DNA of 64,000 bases from Bacillus sp. X1(2014) (GTDB taxonomy: Bacteria; Bacillota; Bacilli; Bacillales_B; DSM-18226): positions 1-64,000 of the forward strand of contig NZ_VEED01000019.1 in assembly GCF_007678255.1 (NCBI RefSeq), in the 5' to 3' direction. The notes under the pieces were generated by a model. That model was not told where the DNA came from, did not search any database, and worked only from the letters and a program-made list of their open reading frames with translations. The position numbers and the translations under genes are program-made. Positions 36,820-46,045 of this stretch are shown one piece after another. The first letter of the stretch is position 1. Every line of letters begins with the position of its first letter.

Positions 36820-38952
36820 CTATTTTTTTAGCAAAACATTTATGGATACTGGTTCGATACTTATTTCTTCCCTATAAAAAATCCCCTTGGAAGTAATCCC
36901 TGCATTTTTATGATCAACTAAGACTGACCAATCCCCTTTTGGTAACGTAATATTATGCTTTTTTGTCGTGGAATTGATTAATAAAATTAGTTCATTATCA
37001 CCTTTAAACCAATATCCCAACAAGGGTGAGGCTAATGGAATTTGTTGAATATTTGACCTGATTTCTGCAGAAGTTCTCATTCGGAAACAAGCAAATTTCT
37101 TACGGACTTGAATAAGTCTTTTTACATATTCTACGTTATCTTTATAAATAATTTTTCTTTCCCAGTCCAGTTGATTGATTTCATCAGAGGAACGGTAACT
37201 ATTCCCCTCCCCCTTTTTTGTTCGAAAAAACTCTTGGCCACTGTGTAAAAAGGGGATTCCTTGAGACAATAAAACAATTGCTGTGGCGAGTCGATGATAC
37301 TTTATTCGTAAAGAATCATCCGCATCGGGGAGACATGCTAGAAGTTTATCCCACATCGTGTGATTATCATGACATTCTACATAATTTAATGACTGAAAAG
37401 GTTCATTAAAAGTACCCGGCCCCTGTTTCGTATAACCGATGCTGCCAGTCATGACTTCATTAGCTGCCTCGAGGTAATGATCATTACCTAAGGCATAGCC
37501 TTTATCAAATAAGTTGAATGAGCTTCCCTTGATAGAATCACGAAATTTATCATTGAATTGAGCGATATGTGGCATTTTTGCCTGGTTTCCAATTGTTGCT
37601 TTCTGCTCTGTTGAAAGTGGTGTGTTGAGGTTCCAGCCTTCGCCAATGATTATTGTCCCTTTTGAAAGACTATCGCAAACTTTCCTTACCTCTTTCATCG
37701 TCTCCACATCCAAGATCCCCATTAAATCAAAACGAAATCCGTCAATATGATATTCCTCCAACCAATATTGAATTGAATCCACGATATATTTTCTGACCAT
37801 CTTGCGTTCCGAGGCAATATCATTTCCAACCCCCGTACCATTTGACGGAAGTCCAATCTCGTTATGACGAAAATAATAACCAGGAACCACCTTTTCAAAA
37901 GAGGAAGTCTCACGAACATATACATGATTATATACCACGTCCATGATTACTCTGAGGCCAAGACTATGAACTTGATCAATTAACTGCTTTAATTCGATAA
38001 TTCTTGAATATGGATTGGCAGGATTCGTTGAATAGCTTCCTTCAGGGGCATTGAAATGAAGAGGATTGTATCCCCAATTATATTCCTTATTTCGATGCAG
38101 TTCATCCACACCAGCAAAATCATGAAAAGGCAGGAATTCAATATGGGTAACACCCAAGTCTTTAATATACGCTAACCCCGTAGGTTCCCCATCCATTCCT
38201 TTTGTATTTTGCTCGCCAGCACCAAGATAAAGACCTTTATTCTTCACACCACTTTTTGGATGAATCGTTAAGTCCCTTATGTGGGTCTCATATATGATGG
38301 CATCCACTGAATTTTCAATGGCAGGTAAGTTAGGACGCGGTCGCTGGGTTTTATCAAGTCTTACAATCACACCAAGTTCACCATTAACAGTCACGGATTT
38401 TGCATAAGGATCCACTGCCTCACGCCATTCTTGATTGACTAAGATAAGAAAGCTATATTGATAGAGCTCTATATCACGGCTTATAGCAACAGACCATATA
38501 CCACGATCTTCTCGTCTCATTTTTACGATTTCTGAAAAACTGCTATTAGGCGGACGTAACTTTAATTTAACCTGGGTAGCGGTGGGTGCCCAAAGCTTAA
38601 ACCGGGTTAGCCCCGGTTGAAAGGTAATACCGAGATCATTTCCGTTATAATAAAATTTCTCGTCAAATTCTTCTGTTCGAATTACGGCACCAATTTGGAG
38701 GTCTGTTTTTCCTCCATGCTCATCGATAATCACATATTGTTTTTCAAAGGAATAATCCTTTGAAAATTCGCAAATATATTTCATTTTATTATCTATTTGC
38801 ACCTTCTCGATTATTTTCAATGGATGCTCTTGAAAATCACTTGTAATCGAAAAGGAGGATGATAATCCGTGATGATAGGAAAGAGGAAGAAGAATCGTAA
38901 TGATCTTCATCTCATCTAGATAGGCAAAGAAATTTCGGTCAGTAGCAATCAT
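36820..38952 (-). CDS. amyX: type I pullulanase
   Basis: 710-residue cytoplasmic debranching enzyme (GH13) that hydrolyses alpha-1,6 bonds in pullulan and branched maltodextrins. An N-terminal carbohydrate-binding region (about 1-210) precedes the catalytic barrel. Signatures: YNWGYNPLHF, region I DVVYNHV, region II GFRFDLMGI with the catalytic Asp, region III IIGEGW with the Glu, region IV VECHDNHT with Cys where most pullulanases have Ser. No signal peptide. Its start overlaps the end of ytlR by 14 bases, so the two are co-transcribed. Confidence 0.95.
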   Translation of the reverse strand: MIATDRNFFAYLDEMKIITILLPLSYHHGLSSSFSITSDFQEHPLKIIEKVQIDNKMKYICEFSKDYSFEKQYVIIDEHGGKTDLQIGAVIRTEEFDEKFYYNGNDLGITFQPGLTRFKLWAPTATQVKLKLRPPNSSFSEIVKMRREDRGIWSVAISRDIELYQYSFLILVNQEWREAVDPYAKSVTVNGELGVIVRLDKTQRPRPNLPAIENSVDAIIYETHIRDLTIHPKSGVKNKGLYLGAGEQNTKGMDGEPTGLAYIKDLGVTHIEFLPFHDFAGVDELHRNKEYNWGYNPLHFNAPEGSYSTNPANPYSRIIELKQLIDQVHSLGLRVIMDVVYNHVYVRETSSFEKVVPGYYFRHNEIGLPSNGTGVGNDIASERKMVRKYIVDSIQYWLEEYHIDGFRFDLMGILDVETMKEVRKVCDSLSKGTIIIGEGWNLNTPLSTEQKATIGNQAKMPHIAQFNDKFRDSIKGSSFNLFDKGYALGNDHYLEAANEVMTGSIGYTKQGPGTFNEPFQSLNYVECHDNHTMWDKLLACLPDADDSLRIKYHRLATAIVLLSQGIPFLHSGQEFFRTKKGEGNSYRSSDEINQLDWERKIIYKDNVEYVKRLIQVRKKFACFRMRTSAEIRSNIQQIPLASPLLGYWFKGDNELILLINSTTKKHNITLPKGDWSVLVDHKNAGITSKGIFYREEISIEPVSINVLLKK

Positions 38953-39922
38953 TCGAGTCCCTCTCTTTCATCTCCACTTCTTTTGGACGTTTTCTTCTTG
39001 TTAACACTTCCAGAGCGCTTGCTTGAAGGTCTATCTTCAATGGTGTAAATCCAATATGCTCCCCATCGGCATGAACAAAAAGGTTTGTTGGAGAATGGAT
39101 GGAAACACTCCTGCCCGTATAAGTTTTCACTTCTTTAAAATGGATGTGCTTTCCCCAAAATACACTTATAAAAACAAGCAGCAGTTTCCATCTTGATAAT
39201 TGATGGACTACGGTAATGTCAAAAAGGCCATCATCTGGTTCAGCGGCAGGGGCAATTTTCATCCCACCGCCATAATAGGGTTGATTGGAAGCAGTTACAA
39301 ACCATGTCTGTTCAAATATATGCTTTTTTCCGTCAATTGATAAATCAATTGTTGAGGTTTTATAAGTAAATAATTTTTTTAGCAAAAAATAAACATAAAC
39401 CATTCTGCCCAACAAAAGTTTATTTAATATGGCTTTCATCCGGGATTGATTCACTTCATAGGAAATGATGGCATCAAATCCAGCACCCATGTTATTAATA
39501 AAAAAGTACTGATTTGATTCAGCCAATGTTATTCTCCCAATATCGATTGGCAAACCCTTATGTTTTGCTAGACGGAGTATCACGGCTAAAGCTTCAACAG
39601 GATCTCCTGGAATTTGAAAGCCTCTAGAAAAGTCATTTCCGGATCCACCAGGAACAAATCCAAGTGTAATGTTATTATTATTGACCGCCCCATTCATCAC
39701 CTCGTGCATCGTTCCATCTCCACCCACGGCAATAACAATCTTTTGCTCAGAATTCTTTTCCGCGATTTGTGTTGCAAGAATCTTGGCATGTCCAGGGGAT
39801 TCAGTAAAAAATGCAAGGTACTTTATATGATTAACTTTTAGTTGGTGCTCCACTCTTTCCCATATCTTAAAGCAATGACCGTTGCCCGCTTTAGGATTTA
39901 TAATAAAGTAAATTTGCTTCAT
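38939..39922 (-). CDS. ytlR: YtlR, diacylglycerol-kinase-family lipid kinase
   Basis: 327 residues. DAGK catalytic domain with INPKAGNG, GGDGTMHEVMNG and GGSGNDFSRGF motifs; the C-terminal part has PDDGLFDITVV and the HADGE motif. It probably phosphorylates diacylglycerol or a related lipid at the membrane surface. The gene overlaps amyX by 14 bases and follows ytlP at 20 bases, forming ytlP-ytlR-amyX. Confidence 0.9.
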   Translation of the reverse strand: MKQIYFIINPKAGNGHCFKIWERVEHQLKVNHIKYLAFFTESPGHAKILATQIAEKNSEQKIVIAVGGDGTMHEVMNGAVNNNNITLGFVPGGSGNDFSRGFQIPGDPVEALAVILRLAKHKGLPIDIGRITLAESNQYFFINNMGAGFDAIISYEVNQSRMKAILNKLLLGRMVYVYFLLKKLFTYKTSTIDLSIDGKKHIFEQTWFVTASNQPYYGGGMKIAPAAEPDDGLFDITVVHQLSRWKLLLVFISVFWGKHIHFKEVKTYTGRSVSIHSPTNLFVHADGEHIGFTPLKIDLQASALEVLTRRKRPKEVEMKERDSNDCY

Positions 39923-39942
39923 AATACCAACCTTTATTTATT

Positions 39943-40521
39943 TTATGTGTTTGTAATGGTTAAAGGATATATTTTTATGGCTTCATACTTTGGTGTTTTG
40001 TTCAGGAGTGTTTGATATAGAACCACATCAACAGCATCAAATGAAAGGGGCATAGGCTGGAGTTCCTCCCACAGTTTAAGCATCTCGTTTTGAAAAGGAT
40101 GTTCCCCCATCCATTTTCTCGCAAGAGTAATATGGGGACGAAATGGTCTTGTTTCCAGTTGAAACCCTACCTGTTCACAGGCGGAAAATACTTTTTTTCT
40201 GATGGTTTGTAAATGCGTGCTTTCCTCTGTATCGGCCCAGAAAACACGGGGTGAAGTAACACTACCGAAAAAACCAAGTCTGTTGATGTTCAATGTAAGT
40301 GCAGTCTCATCGCTAAGGGCAATTCTAACGTCTTTATCTGCTTCTGTTAATTTATCAGGTGGGGCACCGCCAAGAAACGCTAGGGTAATATGTAAATCCT
40401 GATAATGCACCCATCGGCTAAATGGGATCATTTCCCTGATTTTTTCCATGTGATTTCTCATTACTTGTTTCGTATGCTCTGGTATTCTTACGGCAAAGAA
40501 ATAATGGGATCGTTTTTCCAT
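39943..40521 (-). CDS. thpR: RNA 2',3'-cyclic phosphodiesterase (ThpR/YtlP)
   Basis: 192-residue 2H-phosphoesterase with both HxTx motifs intact: HITLAFLG and HITLARK. Family members hydrolyse 2',3'-cyclic phosphate ends of RNA and show in vitro 2'-5' ligase activity. AAGGGAAC precedes the ATG. First gene of ytlP-ytlR-amyX. Confidence 0.9.
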   Translation of the reverse strand: MEKRSHYFFAVRIPEHTKQVMRNHMEKIREMIPFSRWVHYQDLHITLAFLGGAPPDKLTEADKDVRIALSDETALTLNINRLGFFGSVTSPRVFWADTEESTHLQTIRKKVFSACEQVGFQLETRPFRPHITLARKWMGEHPFQNEMLKLWEELQPMPLSFDAVDVVLYQTLLNKTPKYEAIKIYPLTITNT

Positions 40522-40689
40522 AGTTATGTTCCCTTCTATAAATAATTCTAGTCTATTTTGTCCTAAATGTATCTATTAGCAGACAGACAATTAGCGGATT
40601 TTTTTACAAAGACTTAATATTTATTTATTATTAGATAGGAAACTAATTATTTGGTATTAACTTCAAAGGATAGAAGGGACGCGGGCTTC

Positions 40690-41619
40690 TTGAAAGTAGT
40701 CAATAATATAGCTGAACTAATCGGAGATACACCACTCGTTAAACTAAATCGATTAGCACCCAAGGATGGGGCATCGGTTTATTTAAAGTTGGAATACTTT
40801 AATCCTAGTAAGAGCGTAAAAGACCGTGCAGCATATAATATGATTGTAGAAGCTGAAAAGGCTGGAAAATTAATAACAGGTTCCACTATTATCGAGCCGA
40901 CAAGTGGAAATACAGGCATTGGCCTTGCCATGAATGCCGCTGCACGTGGATATAAATCGATTATCGTCATGCCTGATACGATGACACAAGAAAGAATCAG
41001 TATTTTAAGGGCATACGGTGCAGAAGTTATCCTTACACCTGGGGATGAAAAAATGCCAGGGGCCATAAAAAAAGCCCTTGAATTAGCTAATGAGATTCCC
41101 AATAGCTTTGTTCCTATGCAATTTGAAAATCATGCGAACTCAGATGCACACCGTCATACTACCGCTGTAGAAATCATTGAAGCAATGAACGAACTCGGCA
41201 AACCGCTTGCTGCCTTTGTTGCCACCGCCGGAACAGGGGGAACGATTACGGGTACAGGAGAAACATTAAAAGCACATTTTGAAAATATAACAGTTCACGT
41301 CGTGGAACCAAAAGGCTCGCCTGTTTTGTCAGGCGGAAAACCTGGCAAGCACAAACTTGTTGGGACAAGCCCAGGATTTATTCCAGATATTCTTAATCAG
41401 GATGTCTATGATGAAATCCATCAAATCAATGATGAAGATGCCTATGATATTGCACGCAGGTTGGCTGTAGAAGAAGGTCTTCTTGTCGGGCCATCCTCGG
41501 GTGGGGCATGCTTTGCTGCGATAGAAGTTGCCAAACGTTTAACCCCTAATGATGTCGTTGTTTGTATTGCTTGCGATACAGGGGAGAGGTATTTATCCAG
41601 TGACCTATTCCAATTCTAA
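40690..41619 (+). CDS. ytkP: cysteine synthase family protein (YtkP)
   Basis: 309 residues, PLP-dependent beta-family. The PLP lysine lies in PSKSVKDRAAY, the substrate loop is PTSGNTGIGLA and the phosphate cup is TAGTGGTITG; the PSSGGA motif near the C-terminus is present. It makes cysteine from O-acetylserine and sulfide, as a second enzyme beside a main CysK presumably elsewhere. I start at TTG 40690, giving the family N-terminus KVVNNIAELIGDTPLVKLNRL; a longer TTG frame starts at 40651. Confidence 0.88.
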   Translation: MKVVNNIAELIGDTPLVKLNRLAPKDGASVYLKLEYFNPSKSVKDRAAYNMIVEAEKAGKLITGSTIIEPTSGNTGIGLAMNAAARGYKSIIVMPDTMTQERISILRAYGAEVILTPGDEKMPGAIKKALELANEIPNSFVPMQFENHANSDAHRHTTAVEIIEAMNELGKPLAAFVATAGTGGTITGTGETLKAHFENITVHVVEPKGSPVLSGGKPGKHKLVGTSPGFIPDILNQDVYDEIHQINDEDAYDIARRLAVEEGLLVGPSSGGACFAAIEVAKRLTPNDVVVCIACDTGERYLSSDLFQF

Positions 41620-41624
41620 GTAAA

Positions 41625-41656
41625 AAGACGTGGACACTTTCTGTGTTCACGTCTTC
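41625..41656 (+). terminator. shared terminator ytkP / dat
   Basis: AAGACGTGgACAC / GTGTtCACGTCTT stem with a single internal mismatch, between convergent genes. Confidence 0.8.
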
Positions 41657-41660
41657 ATTT

Positions 41661-42533
41661 CTAAAAAAGAATCTTGTCCTTAAGGGCTCCGCATTGTTTT
41701 TCAATTTCTTGCTCAAAGAATTCCTGCAGTCTTTTGGTGACAGGACCAGGCAAACCATCCCTTACACGCTTCCCGTCCACTTCAATAATCGGCATTACCT
41801 CTGCCGTCGTACTTGAAAGGAACACTTCCTCAGCATTAATAAGTTCATCAAGTGTAAATGTTCGTTCTTCAACTACAATGTTATTTCTTTCGCAGACTTG
41901 CAAAATTACATCTTTTGTAATTCCTTTTAAAATTAAGTTATCCGACTGATGAGTGATTACCTTGCCATTTTTAATTATATAGATATTTGATGAACTTCCT
42001 TCGGTCACATCTCCGCTGCGATGTTGAATTGCCTCAAAGCATTCCACTTCGGCAGCTTTTTGTTTTGCTAATAAATTGCCAAGCAAATTCAAACTTTTTA
42101 TATCACAGCGCAGCCAGCGTATATCATCTGTAACGATTGTTCTTACGCCTATCTTCAAACTCTCTAAAGGCCTAGATACTTCCTTCGTATAAGCTACAAG
42201 ACTTGGCCTCACATTTTCTGTTGGAAAGGCGTGATTGCGAGGGGCGACTCCTCTCGAAATTTGCATATAAATCGTTCCTAATTGAAGGTTATTTTTTTCA
42301 ATCAATTCTTCCAGCAAATTTGTTAATTGATCCATCGTATATGGGAGTTTGATTCCGATACTATCTAAACTTTTCACTAAACGATTTAAATGTTCGGTTA
42401 CTGTGAACATTTTTCCGTTGTAGACACGGATCACCTCGTACACTCCATCCCCAAATTGATAGCCACGGTCTTCTACATCCACCTTTGCCTCTTTTCGCTC
42501 AATTATTTTTCCATCCAAGATTGCAAATTTCAT
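41661..42533 (-). CDS. dat: D-amino-acid (D-alanine) aminotransferase
   Basis: 290 residues of fold-type IV PLP transaminases. The PLP lysine is in CDIKSLNLLGNLLAKQKA, the EGSSSNIYI motif contacts the cofactor, and the R-x-H recognition segment SRGVAPRNHAFP is that of D-alanine transaminases. It interconverts D-Ala and 2-oxoglutarate with pyruvate and D-Glu, feeding wall precursors. Convergent with ytkP. Confidence 0.92.
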   Translation of the reverse strand: MKFAILDGKIIERKEAKVDVEDRGYQFGDGVYEVIRVYNGKMFTVTEHLNRLVKSLDSIGIKLPYTMDQLTNLLEELIEKNNLQLGTIYMQISRGVAPRNHAFPTENVRPSLVAYTKEVSRPLESLKIGVRTIVTDDIRWLRCDIKSLNLLGNLLAKQKAAEVECFEAIQHRSGDVTEGSSSNIYIIKNGKVITHQSDNLILKGITKDVILQVCERNNIVVEERTFTLDELINAEEVFLSSTTAEVMPIIEVDGKRVRDGLPGPVTKRLQEFFEQEIEKQCGALKDKILF

Positions 42534-42979
42534 TCTCCCATTTCCCCTCTATTTTTTATTTATTCAGTACTAAAATAACCATATCATTATTCTAAATCTA
42601 TTATCAATTTAGCTTTGATTTTTTATTATGAAAAATCAAGAATAATAATTTAACTAAAAATTCAAATAATTTGTCATAATCCATACATTATAGCCCATAA
42701 CCTATAGTAAGAGTACTGCAAGGGAGGGCGAATAACCGAACAATTTTTGTTAATTTTTGAAGATTATTTTGTAAAATAAAGTATATTGGTGGAAATTTTC
42801 AGATTTTGTGGGTACAATAAGGATAGATGGACAACATCTACGTATCCACAGTAATTATCCATAAAAAGGAGTTGTCTGCGCGGAAAAGAAAACTACATAT
42901 TATTGAAGAGGAATCTTCAAACAGGCTGTCGGTAGAGGGATTAAGCCATAGGTTTGAAAAAAGGATAGGGAGTGGTTCT

Positions 42980-43201
42980 TTGAAACCTTCGACTAACCGG
43001 ATGTTAAACCGCATCAAATGTATCTACATGTTTATTCGCAATAATGGAACTGTCACAACGCAGGAACTTGTAGAGGAATTTGGTATCACTCCTCGCACCA
43101 TACAACGAGATTTAAATGTCTTAGCCTATAATGACTTGGTAATAAGTCCAAGCCGCGGAAAATGGACGACTACACAAAAGAGAGTTAAAATGTCTTCTTA
43201 A
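42980..43201 (+). CDS. ytzE: YtzE, DeoR-type HTH protein
   Basis: 73-residue stand-alone DeoR-type winged helix: RMLNRIKCIYMFI, then VTTQELVEEFGITPRTIQRDLNVLAYNDLV and SPSRGKWTTT. It lacks any sensor domain. The start at TTG 42980 matches B. subtilis YtzE (72 aa); the longer frame from 42827 encodes an N-terminus unlike the family. Of the 42534-42979 interval, nothing else could be supported. Confidence 0.85.
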   Translation: MKPSTNRMLNRIKCIYMFIRNNGTVTTQELVEEFGITPRTIQRDLNVLAYNDLVISPSRGKWTTTQKRVKMSS

Positions 43202-43227
43202 CACGAAAAGTAACTTAACATGATAGC

Positions 43228-43263
43228 ATAAAAAAGCACACGAGATTCTCTCGGTGCTTTTTG
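43228..43263 (+). terminator. bidirectional terminator after ytzE
   Basis: AAAAAGCAC-CGAGA / TCTCG-GTGCTTTTT stem with one mismatch and A/T tracts on both ends; also serves the 42-aa frame on the other strand. Confidence 0.8.
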
Positions 43264-43268
43264 TTTGT

Positions 43269-43397
43269 CTATTGATCAGGCTGGCCATGTACATAATTAG
43301 TGATTTTATTATATTCTTGTTCACTTAAGATGCCGAGCTTTCTAAAAACATATGAATACATGAAAATTCTCCGCTGCAATCGAGGGGTTAAGAACAT
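43269..43397 (-). CDS. small conserved-looking protein, 42 aa
   Basis: ATG 43397 has TTAGGAGG at 9-base spacing, one of the best ribosome binding sites nearby. The 42-residue product starts MFLTPRLQRRIFMYSYVF and ends YVHGQPDQ; it has a basic amphipathic N-terminal half and a polar C-terminus, with no membrane helix. A bidirectional terminator follows directly. I do not recognise the family, but site, terminator and composition support a real gene. Confidence 0.55.
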   Translation of the reverse strand: MFLTPRLQRRIFMYSYVFRKLGILSEQEYNKITNYVHGQPDQ

Positions 43398-43541
43398 ATG
43401 AATCATCCTCCTAATTTACTTTATTTATATTCGCCACTTCAAACAAAGTTTCCTTTAACCAAAAAAAATTCTTTTGGTTAATTTTTTAACCTGTGACAAA
43501 GTTCTAAATGAATCACTTATCTGCTCAGTCTATGACTCCAT

Positions 43542-43569
43542 TTGACAGTTTTTAATAGTATGCTAATAT
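43542..43569 (+). promoter_or_regulatory. sigma-A promoter of the amino acid permease
   Basis: TTGACA, 16-base spacer ending in TATGC, TAATAT; the TG gives extended -10 character. Confidence 0.65.
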
Positions 43570-43634
43570 ATTATTATAAAAAAATACTTTAGCGCTTAAA
43601 AGCGTCTAAGTAAAAAAGAATAGTGGGAGAAGAT

Positions 43635-44990
43635 ATGAAAAAAAATCATCAGAACTTACAAAAAGGATTATTACCAAGGCATGTCCAGTTTATTGCTTTG
43701 GCTGGTATGATTGGGACGGGGATATTCAAAGGCAGTTCCGATACATTAGCCATTGCTGGACCTAGTGTTGTAGTTGCCTATTTAATCGGCGGTCTATTAC
43801 TATTTATCATAATGGCTGCCCTAGGGGAAATGACGCTTGCTTTTCCAAATTTAAATGTACAGCACTTAGTAAACAAAGCATTTGGATTCCAAGTTTCTTA
43901 TATCGTGGGATGGCTGTACTGGATTAATTGGACTCTTGTAACTGTTGTTGAATTATTAGCAGCGGGAAGTTTTCTACAATTTTGGTTTCCTACGATACCT
44001 TTATGGCTGTTAAGTTTCCTTTGTGCAGTTGTAATCGTAGGAATCAATTTAACTCAAGTAAAATACTATGGGGAGTTTGAATTTTGGTTTGCAGGAATTA
44101 AAATCATTGCACTAGTGGCCTTTATTATCTTAGGCTTTTCACTCCTCTTTGGTATCATTCCTAGCTCGGTTCAGGATCCACTCTCAAACTATACAGCACA
44201 TGGCGGATTCTTCCCGCACGGAATAGGCGGAACGTTCAGTGCTTTTTTAGTCGTCATGTTTTCTTATGGTGGTGCGGAATTAATCGGGGTTGCTGTTACC
44301 GAAACAAAAGATGCCGGGCGAGTAATGCCTAAAATTATTAAAGGCGCGGTATGGCGTGTAATTATTTTTTATATCTTACCAATTATTATTATTTGCGGAC
44401 TCATGCCTTGGGATAAAGTTACTGGTGCAGACAGTCCCTTCGTTCAAGTTTTTAGCGCAACCGGGTTACCTGGAGCTGCACATATTATGAACTTTGTCCT
44501 TTTAACAGCTGTACTATCTGCTGCAAATTCAGGAATTTATGCGACTTCAAGAACACTATTTTCAATGGCACAAAGTGGTGTTGCACCTAAAATGTTAGCA
44601 AAACTCTCTGCAAAGGGAATCCCATTAACAGGTATCATGCTAACAAGTGTATGCATACTAGCAGGTGTCTATTTAGCCTATTTAACACCTAGTCAGGTAA
44701 TCGGCTATCTCATGACTATTCCAGGATTTACAGTAATGGTACTCTGGATAAGTATTTGTGCTGCACAATTAAAACTAAGACCACTTTACAGGAATAAACC
44801 GGCTTTCAAAGTAAATTGGTTCCCCTATACGACGATTTTTGCGATTTTATCTTTAAGTATTATCTTTATTGGATTTGTGTTTAATGAAAATAATATTATT
44901 GGTACAGCGGTAAGCTTAGCGACAATTGGCTTGCTGATCATTCTCTCCTTTCTTGTTAGAAAAAATGGGCAGAATAAAATTCCCGTTTAA
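43635..44990 (+). CDS. amino acid permease, APC superfamily (AAT family)
   Basis: 451 residues with about 12 membrane helices. The conserved first-helix motif FIALAGMIGTGIFKGSS (GxGIF) binds substrate; GAELIGVAVTETKDAGRVMPK in the middle is the AAT signature. Import of an amino acid by proton symport is expected; the specific substrate cannot be told (proline, aromatic or GABA permeases are all near). ATG 43635 follows GGGAGAAG; a GTG four codons upstream is the alternative. Confidence 0.85.
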   Translation: MKKNHQNLQKGLLPRHVQFIALAGMIGTGIFKGSSDTLAIAGPSVVVAYLIGGLLLFIIMAALGEMTLAFPNLNVQHLVNKAFGFQVSYIVGWLYWINWTLVTVVELLAAGSFLQFWFPTIPLWLLSFLCAVVIVGINLTQVKYYGEFEFWFAGIKIIALVAFIILGFSLLFGIIPSSVQDPLSNYTAHGGFFPHGIGGTFSAFLVVMFSYGGAELIGVAVTETKDAGRVMPKIIKGAVWRVIIFYILPIIIICGLMPWDKVTGADSPFVQVFSATGLPGAAHIMNFVLLTAVLSAANSGIYATSRTLFSMAQSGVAPKMLAKLSAKGIPLTGIMLTSVCILAGVYLAYLTPSQVIGYLMTIPGFTVMVLWISICAAQLKLRPLYRNKPAFKVNWFPYTTIFAILSLSIIFIGFVFNENNIIGTAVSLATIGLLIILSFLVRKNGQNKIPV

Positions 44991-44999
44991 TAGATACAG

Positions 45000-45034
45000 A
45001 AAAGGCCAGCAATTTTTATTTGCTAGCCTTTTCC
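45000..45034 (+). terminator. shared terminator permease / lysR
   Basis: AAAAGGCcAGCAA / TTGCTaGCCTTTT stem (one mismatch) between convergent genes. Confidence 0.82.
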
Positions 45035-45038
45035 TGTT

Positions 45039-45923
45039 TCACACAGTTATCTTCGAAAAGTATTCGATCACATATTGACGAAATTGTTGACTTGCCTCAG
45101 ATAAATAACGCCTCTTTGACCAGCCCAACCCAATGGTTCGTTTGCATTTGGGTTCAATAATTCTCAGTTTATTTGGAAAGGGGTTCAAACGATGAATCCA
45201 AGAAATTTCGGGAATGAAAGCAATCCCTAATCCTTGTTTAACCAAATCCCCTATTACCCCCGGTTCATCCCCTTCAAAAGCAATATTTGGAACAAATCCT
45301 GCCTGTCGACAAAATTCATCTGTTAGATTTCTAAACCCGAAACCTGAATTCATACCGATAAAAGGCTCGTTCTTTACTTCCTGGAGAAATATTTGCTCTT
45401 TCCACGCAAGCTTGTGTTCCGGGGGAACAATTAAGTAAATCTCTTCTGTCATTAGAGGTTCCCAGACAATATCTTCCCCTTCAATTGGTACGGATGATAT
45501 ACAAAAGTCTATCTCAGCCTTTTCAAGTTGGCTTTTCATGGAGGAAGTTGACTCTAGGACTTGTTGAAATTTCACATCGGGATAATACTTTAAAAAAGAA
45601 CTTAATAACTCAGGAAGGACTCTTGGAATACTAACAGCTAAAGTAATTTGCGTTTGCCCCTGATGAGCCCTTTCCACAAGTTCTCTTTTCCCTTCATTTA
45701 ATTCTAAAAATATCCTATTAACTCGATCTAAAAACAGCATTCCGTAGTCGTTTAGCCGAAGCTGACGATTTTTTCGATCAAATAAAGGAACCCCCAAATC
45801 ATCCTCTAGTCTGGCTATGGTTTTACTTAAGGAGGGTTGGGCAATTTGAAGTTCTTCTGCTGCTTTGGTCATATGCTCAAGTCTGGCAACGGTCTGAAAG
45901 TATTTTAATTGTAAAAGCTCCAT
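45039..45923 (-). CDS. LysR-family transcriptional regulator
   Basis: 294 residues: N-terminal winged HTH (LKYFQTVARLEHMTKAAEELQIAQPSLSKTIARLEDDLG) and a C-terminal two-lobed effector-binding domain. It diverges from the YhgE-type gene across a 122-bp AT-rich region with several dyads (TAGCTTAAAAGCTA at about 45942-45955), so that gene is the likely target. Effector unknown; CatM/BenM-like and YwqM-like regulators are possible relatives. Confidence 0.88.
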   Translation of the reverse strand: MELLQLKYFQTVARLEHMTKAAEELQIAQPSLSKTIARLEDDLGVPLFDRKNRQLRLNDYGMLFLDRVNRIFLELNEGKRELVERAHQGQTQITLAVSIPRVLPELLSSFLKYYPDVKFQQVLESTSSMKSQLEKAEIDFCISSVPIEGEDIVWEPLMTEEIYLIVPPEHKLAWKEQIFLQEVKNEPFIGMNSGFGFRNLTDEFCRQAGFVPNIAFEGDEPGVIGDLVKQGLGIAFIPEISWIHRLNPFPNKLRIIEPKCKRTIGLGWSKRRYLSEASQQFRQYVIEYFSKITV

Positions 45924-46045
45924 GGATTACGCCCCCTTCAATAGCTTAAAAGCTACTAATTGATAACTAATTATATATTATACAATATATAAAAAATTAT
46001 TTATCATAGTGTTTATGTTCAAAATTCACATTTAAAGGGGTAACT

